Source of the DNA: Sphaerulina vaccinii
Taxonomy: Eukaryota; Ascomycota; Dothideomycetes; Mycosphaerellales; Mycosphaerellaceae
NCBI GenBank assembly: GCA_022570795.1
Contig: JAKUDP010000021.1
Span: 1-28,172, forward strand
DNA length: 28,172 bases
Direction: 5' to 3'
The translations under genes were made by a program, and so were the position numbers. The notes beneath the pieces are model-generated. The model searched no databases, was not told the origin of the DNA, and saw only the letters and a program-made list of their open reading frames with translations. Below, piece after piece: positions 20,080 to 28,172 of this stretch (the first letter of the stretch is position 1; each line of letters starts with the position of its first letter).

Positions 20080-20960
20080 AAAAATAGTAATTATAAAATA
20101 TTATTATAATATATTTATAGTAGAGTATCTAGGCTAAGAAAAGATATATAATCTATTTAAAAAAGTATTCTACTAGCTAAATATATATTAGAATATATAC
20201 TAATATATAGATATATATAGAATCTATAAAAGGTATAAAGTAGTTTAAAATATATACTAAAATAAAATATACTAACTTCTAGTATCTTTTATAGTATTTA
20301 AAAATATTATAATAAACTATATTATAAGCCTTCTAGATAGCAAGCTTAATAGAACTATATATAATAATATTTTTACTATTATAAACTATTTTATAAAATA
20401 TAAGTATTTTATTTTTATAAAAAACTTTATTTCTTAGATAGTAGCTAATACTATATACTATTATATAATTAAAAATTAAAATATTTTTAAGTTAGTAGTT
20501 TTAGATAGAAGTTTTTAATTTCTAAATATATTCTATAAGTATATAAATAAAAATATAAAAATAAAATAATACTTTATAATAGCTTTTTATTTTTAGATAG
20601 ATAGATATTTAGAATATATAAACTAGATTTTAGAAATATACTTTTAATTATATATAAACTTTTTATAAAATAACTAGGCTTACTAGCTATAGATAGTAGA
20701 GTTTGCTACTAATAATAGTAAAAATAAAATTATAAAAGTATTTTTTTTTACTACTATAGGTAGAAATATAATATTAAATATATAGATAAGTTTGCTAAAG
20801 CCTATAAAGCTAAATTATAACTAAAAACTTTTAATATAATAAGTAGATAACTTTTCTAAATATTTTTATAAAATCTATTAATATTATATTAAATTAATAA
20901 TATTTATATAAAGCTACTATATATAATATAATAAAGTATAACTAGCTCGAAGTTATACTA
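20080..20960 (+). pseudogene. gypsy-2 integrase (RIP-inactivated)
   Basis: The H2C2 zinc region reads YYYNIFIVEYLGQEKIYNLF and ends near 20240 in YRIYKRYKVVQ, with its histidines and cysteines turned to tyrosine. The core start reads IINYIISLLDSKLN (family: ISMDFITGLPxSxG), followed by FTIINYFIKYKYFI (family: LVVVDRLTKMAHFIP). Around 20695-20780 the reading EFATNNSKNK fits the E-F-x-x-N-x-x-x-x region. All residues needed for zinc or metal binding appear damaged. Confidence 0.82.
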
Positions 20961-21400
20961 TTAGTAATAAAATATAGCTAAATATCTAGATTATTTATAT
21001 ATAAAAACTTTTAAAAAGCTCGACTATAAATAAGTTAGTTTTTTTAGAATAGTAAAAGTTCTATCTACTAATATATACTAACTAGACTTTAGTTTACTAT
21101 ACTTATATATTTATAATATTTTCTATACTTTGCTACTATTAACTATTAGTACTACTAACTAAATCGATAACAAACTACTACTAGAGATTATTAATAGAAA
21201 AGAAGCTTAGAAAGTAAAAAAAAAATTTAATTTAAAATATAAAAAATATAGTAAAAAAATATATTATATTATAAAGTAGAATATATTTAGAAAGAAACCT
21301 ATAGAAGAAAATAAAAATAATATTATAGATACTATATACCTAGTTAGAGATTTCTATTTTAAAAATCTATTAGTATTTAAGCTAAAAGAATATAAGTTAT
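20960..21400 (+). pseudogene. gypsy-2 GPY/F module and chromodomain (RIP-inactivated)
   Basis: Near 20965-21045 the reading ISNKIQLNIQIIYI fits GDKVWLxxxNIxT, followed by a KKLD-like block. Near 21189-21375 the frame reads INRKEAQKVKKKFNLKYKKY, then SKKIYYIIKQN and, further on, TIYLVRDFYFKNLL. The chromodomain consensus is VxxEEEWEVEEILDS...YLVKWxGY..xxTWEPxxNL..A.xLVxxFHxxxP. Such domains direct gypsy insertion into histone H3 lysine 9-methylated chromatin. The aspartates and tryptophans are the residues lost. Confidence 0.75.
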
Positions 21401-21479
21401 AATAAAATTAGAAACTTAAAAATACCTATTTTTCTAGCCTACTAGTATTAATATATAAAGCTAATTAATATAGTACTCT

Positions 21480-22250
21480 AGCTAATCTAGCTTATAATAA
21501 AAGCTTTTATAGTTACTTAACTATTATATTTAAAAATATTATAAAAAAGTTACTTTACTATTATATATAATACTTCTATATATACTATCTATTACTCTAC
21601 TATTATATATAATATAGTAGTAATCTATATTAGATTATAACTAGTACTTAGAGATAAAATATTTATAATATTTATATAAAAGTTAAAAATAACTACTAAA
21701 TAGCTTTTTTCTTTCTAATAGTTAATATAAAATATAGCTTCTAGTAACTTCTTTTTTCGAATAATAATAGGTAATAATATAGATAACTAAGTAATAATAG
21801 CTAGTATATCTATAAAAGACTTTAAAAAGTATATAACTATTAAAAATAAAATACTAAAAGTATATATATTATACTAAAAGCTTTTTATAAATAACTCTAA
21901 ATAATATATTATTTTTAATAGTAGCTCGAATACTTCTATACTACTAGAAGTATCTAAGTAATAGATCTAAAATATAGTAACTAAAAGCCTTATTATTAAT
22001 ATACTATAGAAATTATACTACTATAGTTATTAATAGTTTAACTATTTTTTAAAGTATACTACTAATTAAAATAATATAAGTTATAAGTTGCTACTAACTA
22101 TTTTCTATTAATTATAATACTTTTAAGCTTTAGTACTTATAATAACTTATTATCTTTTTTAGACTTTCTATTAGCTTACTAGATTAGAACAATCTTACTA
22201 CTACTATTTATAGTATAGCTTTTTATACTTTTTACTTTTACTATATATTA
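21480..22250 (+). other. Non-coding tail after gypsy-2, possible 3' LTR
   Basis: About 770 bases of RIPed AT-rich DNA with no recognised coding motif. AATAATAATAGGTAA at about 21762-21776 followed by TAATATAGATAAC resembles the GGTAA|TGxT junction seen at the gypsy-1 3' end, so an LTR may start near 21773. A TATAAAAGAC stretch near 21811 would then be its TATA region. No matching 5' LTR was found next to 17683, so this is only a suggestion. Confidence 0.3.
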
Positions 22251-24895
22251 ATAGCTTAGTCTATATATAAATATAGAAAGAGTATATACTTATACTAGAA
22301 TATACTATCTATTCTATATATATTTTCTAAAATAGCTTTAGATATATAGTTTAGCTCTCTTTTTTTTAATCTAAGTAATTTAAATATTATAAAGTATACT
22401 AAGTCTAGATTAACTAATAGTATTAATAGATAGATTAAAAATAGTAAATAGAAAAGCTATAAATAAAAGTAAGAATATTATTATAAACTTTTTAAAAATA
22501 ACTATTTTAGAAAATAAACTTAATTTTAAATAAAACTTTTTTTATAAACTAATTTATAGACTAATTCCTTTAAAAATAAGACTAAGAAGTTCTTTAATTA
22601 AATAAAATAAATTTTTAGAACCTTTTTAACTAAACTCTAAGTAATATAGCTTTTTAATAGCTAGCGACTATACTATCTCTACCTAGTATAGATATAATAT
22701 TTAAATAGTAGTAGATCTATAAGATCTAATATAATATTCTCTATACTTATTAATAAGTAGCTATACTAGCTATAGTAACTATTAAACTAACTACTTTTTA
22801 GAATAGCTTTATAGATAAAATACCTATTACTTTTTAATACTAGATTAGAAATAAAGTAGTAGACTAAAGTATAAAAAATATTTTTATTAATAATATCTAA
22901 AAAGGCGACTTTAATATACTAGACTTACTAAAGCTATTACTATAAAGTTAAAAAGTTATAGATTATAGAGAAATATAGAAAGTTATTAATATAAGTAGCC
23001 GTTTCTACTAATAGTATATTAAGAGCAAATATACTATAATTTCTAATATTATAGTATAAGTAAAATATATAAAAGTTTAGAAAAACTTCTATATTACTTT
23101 TTATACTAACAAACTAGAAGCTAGAGGTATAATTAAGCTTAGTAGTAGAATTAGTAAGTTTGTACTTTAAATCTAGAAATAGTAGAAGAGATATAACTAG
23201 AATATAGCTTTTTATAAAGTTACTATCTTATAGTACTAATATATACTTAATAGTAGAGGTCTATTAGAAGCCTATTAGTAATACTCTTAGTATTTCTATA
23301 ATAAGCTTACTACTTAGAAGATATATAAGTAGCTTGCTTATTCTTAAATATTAGTACTATCTACTCTACTAAATAGAGTATCTACTATAGTACCTCTAAC
23401 TCTAAATATAGTAGGTTTAAAAAAGTAATAGATTATATAACTTAAAGCTAAAATAAAAAAAAAAGTATATAAAAATTATAATAAAAGCTAGTATAAATAT
23501 AACTAGAAGTATTTTATAAATTATATATACTCTACTTATAGAAGCGACTATTATAGAGTTTTATACCCTTAGTTACTAACTAAGAAAGCGAGAAAAGAGT
23601 AATATTCTAGAACTCTAAAGTATAAAAGTAATAAATTTATAAAATTTATTAAATCTAAATATTCTAGAGTTTTTTAATTATTTTCTATACTAGTATCTAG
23701 ATACTCTAATATTATTATATATAGTATAGACTAAGAAAATATATATAAATTACCTTATTCCAAGCTCTTAGACCTATATAAACAAGTAGAGAATAAAGAG
23801 ATACTACTTTTTAACTAAATTAATAAAAATATACTAGAAGTAATATTTATAAATAATTAATTACTTATTACTAAAGCTTTTAATAATATACTAAATACTA
23901 TACCTAAGTATAATATATATATATCTAGAATACTATTACTAGAAGGTTTAATACCTCTAAAAGTAGATACTTAGTATAATAGTATAGAAAAGTTTCTTAA
24001 ACTTTTAAAAATATTACTAGTAGACTATATTAAGTATAGAGTAGATTTTAGTATATTACCTAATAGTAGGTATTACTTTAATTCTTAAACTAAAAGTAAT
24101 AGACTATTAGTATAGAAGTACAAAAACCTAAATTATAGAAGTACTATATTAGATCTAAGTAAAATAACTAATTAAGTAATAGCTAATTTTATAGCTAGTA
24201 GAATTATTAGAATTAAACTTAGTAAATAGGTTGTTCTATTACTTTAGAGCCTAGTTCTAAAGTATAATAGTAGATACTATAGAATTTATAAACTTATTCT
24301 ACCTAGTAGGCTAATTAATTAATAACTTAATATTTAAACTATATATAGCTATTTTATTATACTAAATAGAATAATATTCTTTTTCTAATTCTATAAGTAG
24401 GTTCTAATATAATAATTATTAAAAAAGATATTAAAAGTATATTTAGAATAGTTTCCTATTACTATATACTAGTATTAGCTACTTGTATTTATATAGAATA
24501 GAGTTAAATATAAAAAAACTACTTTTCTATTTAGTTTTAGAATAGTACTTTTCTATTTAATCTATTTATAGAAGCTCTATATTAGATAGTAGCTTGCAAG
24601 CTCTCTAAAAGTATACTTATAGTCTACTACTTAGATAATTTTATTTTTATTATATTATAGATTAATAATTATAATTAGTAATTTATAATTAACTAAATTA
24701 ATAAAATCTAGAAAATAATTACTTTTAATATACTTTAGTAACTAAATAATAATAAAAATATATAAAATAAAAAGGTTAAAGTACTAGGAACTACTATTAA
24801 TATAATTACTATATAAGTAAGCTTATCTAAAAATAAAAAAGCTAGATTAATAGAAAAATTATTAAATTTTATTTTACTTTACTTTTATTAGATTT
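22251..24895 (+). mobile_element. Unidentified repeat unit B (uninterrupted inverted copy of unit A)
   Basis: This 2.65-kb block is the inverted homologue of unit A and lacks the copia insertion, so it shows the intact arrangement. Its first 102 bases (22251-22352) are identical to 26843-26944. A + strand frame from about 23600 to 24650 gives a fairly smooth protein-like reading (for example KLLDLYKQVENKEI near 23760-23810, then YKNLNYRSTILDLSKI near 24120-24170). The opposite strand also has smooth stretches near its unit-A counterpart, so coding strand is unsettled. I found no RT, DDE, RVE or recombinase signature. It is best treated as a repeat family of unknown class. Confidence 0.8.
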
Positions 24896-26660
24896 CTAGA
24901 AATTAGATAAGCTCTAAAAATCGAAAAAATTCGAAATAATACTATATAGAGCTACTAAGATTTAGTAATCTTATATAATATTTAAATAAGTAAAAATATT
25001 TTTAGAATATTTTACCTAGGCTACTAGAGTAGTAGAAAATAGTAAAATATTTAATACTAGTATATTTTAGTATATTACTAGTAATTACTATAATATAAAA
25101 TTATATATTCTAAAAAATTTTTTAGCTAATTTAGAATAGTAGAAAAAAGCTTTACTATATATTAAAAGTATTCGAGTTATTAATATATATCTTCTATTTT
25201 TAATATATTTATATACTAATATATTAAATATTAGAATAGATATATATTAGTATAGAAATAGTAAAATTCTATTAGAATTTTAAAATAAACTATTTTTTTA
25301 TTTATACTTAGAAAACTTATTCTATTTAATACTTTAATAGTTAGTAAAATAAAAATTATATTAATAGAATAGAAGTTTTAGTAATTCTAGAAGCTTTTAA
25401 ATAATAGAACTACTACTAGATTAATTATAGAGTTATTATATATATAGATAGTTCTATAGTATATAGTAGATTAATAAAAAAAAATATAGAAAAGAAACTA
25501 TAGTATACTTCTATATACTACTTATAAAAGTAGTTAGAGCAAGAGTTGCTATAGATATAGTATAGTTATCTAGTAGTAATAATATACTAGTAGATAGGCT
25601 ATTATACTTAGACTTAAATATAGTAGCTAATATATTTTCTATTAGACTTACTTAACTAGATACTAAATAACTAGCTTTATTTAGTAGATTTTTTTTAGCT
25701 AAAATTATACTATTATTCTAGAATAGATTAGTAGACTTAATAAAAAAGTTCTATATATTTATAATATAATAATATATTAACTTTACTAGTTTAATACTAG
25801 AAACTTTATAGCCTATTATTCTAGAGCTACTATTATTATTTATTTAATATAAGTCTTTTAGTACTAAGCTAATCTAAAGTAACTTAATAGTAGCTTATAT
25901 AGATATTTTAAAATCTATATATATTAATATAAACCTACTAGATATTTTTAATAATCTACTAACTTATAAAATTAGATAAAAAGCTATATAAATTAATCCT
26001 TCTAAAAGTAGAAATAGATTATCTATTTTAAAACTAGAATTAAAAAAGTTACTATAGATAGTAATAGATATAAATAACTTAAATATAAATATTTATTTAT
26101 TACTAGCTTTTATAAGCTTGTTTTGCCTAGAAAAGCTTATATAAAAGGTATAAACTAATAAAAAGTTAGTTAATAGAAAAATAACTAGAAGTAATATAGT
26201 AATATAGAAAGACTATATAATTATTTATTTAAAAAAGTCTAAAACTAATAAAAAGTATAAAAAAGTTCTAATTAGAATAGCTATAATAGGTAAAAATATA
26301 TATATAATTATATATATAAAAAAGCTATTCTACCTATAACTAGTATTTCTAATAGCTCTACTTTTTATACTATTTTTAGATAATACTTTCTCTAAAGCTA
26401 TAGTTAATAGCTATATTAAAAATATTCTAGGTTTATATAAACTATATACTAGATACTTACTCCGAGCTAGTAGAGCTTAGAATATAAAAAATAATAGTAT
26501 AGTAGAATATAAAATTAAGCTTCTTAGTAGATAGAAGTCTAATACTTTTAAAAAATATATTAAAGTACTATATAGTAAATAGTTAGAGCTAAGTTATTAA
26601 GCTTAAGTAAAAAAGTTTGTAATTATCTAAAAATAGTAGTTTAGAGTTACTTATATTATT
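24896..26660. other. Unassigned RIPed AT-rich block
   Basis: About 1.76 kb with CpA/TpG depletion as strong as the neighbouring elements, so it was probably repetitive. I could not align it to any other part of the window. Two + strand frames between about 25550 and 26650 stay free of non-RIP stops, one with a Lys/Gln-rich, helix-like stretch near 26130-26330. RIPed DNA has almost no TGA, so such openness means little. No catalytic motif was recognised. Confidence 0.4.
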
Positions 26661-26846
26661 TAGACCTAACTCTAGTAGTTAGTATATACTAGGTATCTAT
26701 ATAGTATAATATATAAGCTATAGAGCCTTTAAAATACCTATAGTAAGTATATTATATATAGTAAATACCTACTTCTAGAAACTTTATTTTATAACTCTAA
26801 ATTTATTTTTAAAATATATTACTTAAGGCCGTAGTACTATAGATAG
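26661..26846 (+). repeat. 186-bp direct repeat, copy 1
   Basis: It matches 27001-27186 at a constant offset of 340 bases with no indels and only a handful of transitions (for example GACCTAAC/GGCCTAGC at the start and GGCCGTAGTAC/AGCTATAGTAT near the end). It begins with TAGACCTAACTCTAGTAGTT. Copy 1 runs straight into the 102-bp segment shared with unit B. Either an LTR-like unit or a local tandem duplication of 340 bp could give this. Confidence 0.88.
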
Positions 26847-26944
26847 CTTAGTCTATATATAAATATAGAAAGAGTATATACTTATACTAGAATATACTAT
26901 CTATTCTATATATATTTTCTAAAATAGCTTTAGATATATAGTTT
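26843..26944 (+). repeat. 102-bp segment identical to the start of unit B
   Basis: Base-for-base identity with 22251-22352, from ATAGCTTAGTCTATATA to GATATATAGTTT, then both diverge. The counterpart in unit A (reverse complement ending at 17682) is clearly similar but has indels. It contains TATATATAAATATAG, a TATA-box-like word. It is a third, partial copy of the A/B family end. Confidence 0.85.
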
Positions 26945-27000
26945 TAGCTTTCTATTTCCTATCTATCCTCTCTATAGTATAAATAGATATAATATTACTA

Positions 27001-27186
27001 TAGGCCTAGCTCTAGTAGTTAGTATATACTAGGTATCTATATAGTATAATATATAAGCTATAGAGCCTTTAAAATACCTATAGTAAGTATATTATATATA
27101 GTAAATACCTACTTCTAGAAACTTTATTTTATAACTCTAAATTTATCTTTAAAATATATTACTTAAAGCTATAGTATTATAGATAG
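27001..27186 (+). repeat. 186-bp direct repeat, copy 2
   Basis: This is the partner of 26661-26846 and is followed by unrelated AT-rich sequence (TATTAGTATATATAATATT) instead of the unit-B segment. It is more GC-retaining at its start (GGCCTAGC) and less at its end than copy 1, so RIP hit the two copies independently. Confidence 0.88.
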
Positions 27187-27528
27187 TATTAGTATATATA
27201 ATATTAGTAACTATAATTAATATAAATATAATATAAGTATTAAAAATATAAGTATAAATAATATAAATATAAGCTCGAATATAGATATATTACTATAGGA
27301 ATATTATAAAAAGAATATAACCTTACTAGTACTTAAGTCGATTTTTTAAATAGAGGAACCTATTATAGAGTAACTACTAACTATAGCTAGATTTCTAAAG
27401 TTAAGGTTGCTATCTAAAGTAGAATCTATTTTTTTCTTTTTATAATATTTATTATAATACTTTTATTTTTTATAAATAATTAATAATTTATTAGTTACTA
27501 CTACTACTTCTATATAAACCTATATTAC

Positions 27529-27533
<5 letters not shown>

Positions 27534-27561
<28 letters not shown>
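27534..27561. repeat. TA dinucleotide microsatellite
   Basis: About 14 perfect TA units, flanked by CTCTTT and ATTTAG. It is a simple repeat and may also reflect RIP of a CA/TG repeat. Confidence 0.9.
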
Positions 27562-27565
<4 letters not shown>

Positions 27566-27824
27566 AGTATCTTTTACTTTCTAGGCTCTATAGAAAAGTT
27601 AGAAAGTAGTATAAAGTAAGTAGTAGAAAACAATCTATAAAGTATTTAAAAAAAACTTTAAAATAATTATAAAATAATTACTAGACTTTATTAAAAATAG
27701 AGAAAGCTTCTACTACTTTATATTTTAATATAGTAGAAGTTTTTTCGAAGGTATTTCAAGTAGATCTAGGTTATATCTTAGTATAGAATATTATAGAAAG
27801 CTATAGAAGCTTGTAGGTAGATAG

Positions 27825-27843
27825 GTAGTAGTAGTAGTAGTAG
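27825..27843. repeat. TAG/GTA trinucleotide repeat
   Basis: About six GTA/TAG units follow GGTAGATAG. With RIP reversed it could have been a CAG- or TGG-like repeat, but this cannot be shown. Confidence 0.8.
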
Positions 27844-28049
27844 AGAGTTAAAGAATTTAGTAGAGTCTATATATAAGTAGAGTAAGGATAGCTTTATTAG
27901 CTATTTAGACTATCTATTCTATAACCAACCTTACTACTCTCTATACCTATAGCCTAAAGCTCGCTTTTCTTACTTTTTTAATTAATATATACTATAAGTA
28001 TTAAAAATATAAGCTTAACTTTAGAGTATTAGATTAGATCTAGTATTCG

Positions 28050-28172
28050 ATAGTCGATTATATAACTAGGTTATATAATTCGAGTTATATAATTATAGGT
28101 CTATATCGACCTATATAGTTATATAACTAGATTATATAATTATATAATTATATAACTAGACCTACCTAGAGG
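28050..28172. repeat. Palindrome-rich block at the right edge
   Basis: The stretch is packed with TTATATAA/TTATATAAC words, at least six, in both orientations. The largest palindrome runs 28084-28127 with arms GTTATATAATTATAGGTC and GACCTATATAGTTATATAAC around TATATC. Similar TTATATAA clusters in the copia LTRs still read CACGT in the best copy, so these were possibly TCACGTGA sites. The block may be an LTR or other repeat end cut off by the window. Confidence 0.7.

Larger units (their letters stand above)
17683..21480 (+). mobile_element. Ty3/gypsy element gypsy-2, heavily RIPed
   Basis: This is a second chromodomain-type gypsy retrotransposon on the + strand, with domains in the order protease tail, RT, RNase H, integrase, GPY/F module, chromodomain. 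It differs clearly from gypsy-1 in sequence, so it is another family. The gag part and the 5' LTR are not visible: only about 280 bases separate unit A from the protease tail, so the element is 5'-truncated or its start was lost. A tentative 3' LTR start lies near 21773. It sits exactly between the inverted units A and B. Former CAA/CAG/TGG codons read as stops throughout. Confidence 0.88.
27187..28050. other. Non-coding AT-rich stretch with simple repeats
   Basis: No gene motif seen. It holds irregular ATAAATATAA-type tandem words near 27195-27275, a TA microsatellite at 27534-27561, a small hairpin at 27707-27739 and a TAG repeat at 27825-27843. CpA and TpG remain very rare but words such as CAACC near 27923 and TTTCAAG near 27756 survive. 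Confidence 0.5.

Noticed and set aside
25380..25900. Hints of a LINE RNase H or a pogo/Tigger-type DDE transposase on the + strand
   Set aside because: Single short words (for example YIDSS near 25440) fit loosely, but the expected neighbouring catalytic blocks are missing and the composition makes chance matches likely.
22251..26660. Long protein-like readings after treating TAA/TAG as former CAA/CAG/TGG
   Set aside because: RIPed DNA has almost no TGA, so most frames on either strand open up under this rule. At several places two frames were equally plausible. Without conserved motifs I do not call genes here.
27707..27739. Small hairpin CTTCTACTA...TAGTAGAAG as a terminator or small RNA
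   Set aside because: Nine-base perfect arms are expected by chance in such a restricted alphabet. There is no adjacent gene, and intrinsic terminators of this kind are not a feature of nuclear fungal genes.
1..28172. tRNA or rRNA genes, CRISPR arrays, telomere repeats
   Set aside because: No tRNA-like A/B box pair, no rRNA word, no regularly spaced short repeats with unique spacers and no TTAGGG/CCCTAA run were seen. The composition and LTR elements show a eukaryotic repeat block.

Overview
The window is a transposon graveyard from a filamentous ascomycete (inferred Pezizomycotina). It is strongly AT-rich, and the dinucleotides CpA and TpG are almost absent over most of it. This is the footprint of repeat-induced point mutation (RIP, C-to-T and G-to-A in repeats during the sexual cycle). 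I see no intact gene, tRNA, rRNA, telomere repeat or CRISPR array. All coding remnants are broken by TAA/TAG where CAA, CAG or TGG once stood. Products were recognised only from surviving family motifs, because in RIPed DNA nearly every frame looks open once such stops are ignored.

Layout. (1) 1-3040 and 8765-about 9310 are the two halves of one Ty3/gypsy chromodomain element (gypsy-1): RT, RNase H and integrase on the left, chromodomain, polypurine tract and start of the 3' LTR on the right. (2) 3041-8764 is a full-length Ty1/copia element (copia-1) inserted into gypsy-1, with 247/243-bp LTRs and target duplication ATATA. (3) About 9310-10280 plus 16003-17682 are the two halves of an unidentified 2.65-kb repeat (unit A). 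(4) 10281-16002 is a second, much less mutated copia element of the same family (copia-2), inserted into unit A with target duplication TTCTA. (5) About 17683-22250 holds a second gypsy chromodomain element (gypsy-2), with protease tail, RT, RNase H, integrase and chromodomain. (6) 22251-about 24895 is unit B, an uninterrupted inverted copy of unit A, so A and B are 2.65-kb inverted repeats around gypsy-2. (7) About 24896-26660 is unassigned RIPed DNA. (8) 26661-27186 has a 186-bp direct repeat at exactly 340-bp spacing; between the copies lie 102 bases identical to the start of unit B. (9) 27187-28172 is non-coding, with a TA microsatellite, a TAG repeat and a palindrome-rich block at the right edge.

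Order of events (inference): gypsy and A/B units came first and were RIPed. Copia-1 entered gypsy-1 and was RIPed to saturation. Copia-2 entered unit A later and took fewer RIP hits. Both gypsy elements carry a chromodomain, which in this clade is linked to insertion into heterochromatin. The most plausible setting is a heterochromatic block such as a centromere flank, subtelomere or AT-isochore. The best candidate for something undescribed is the A/B family, which I could not assign to a known class.
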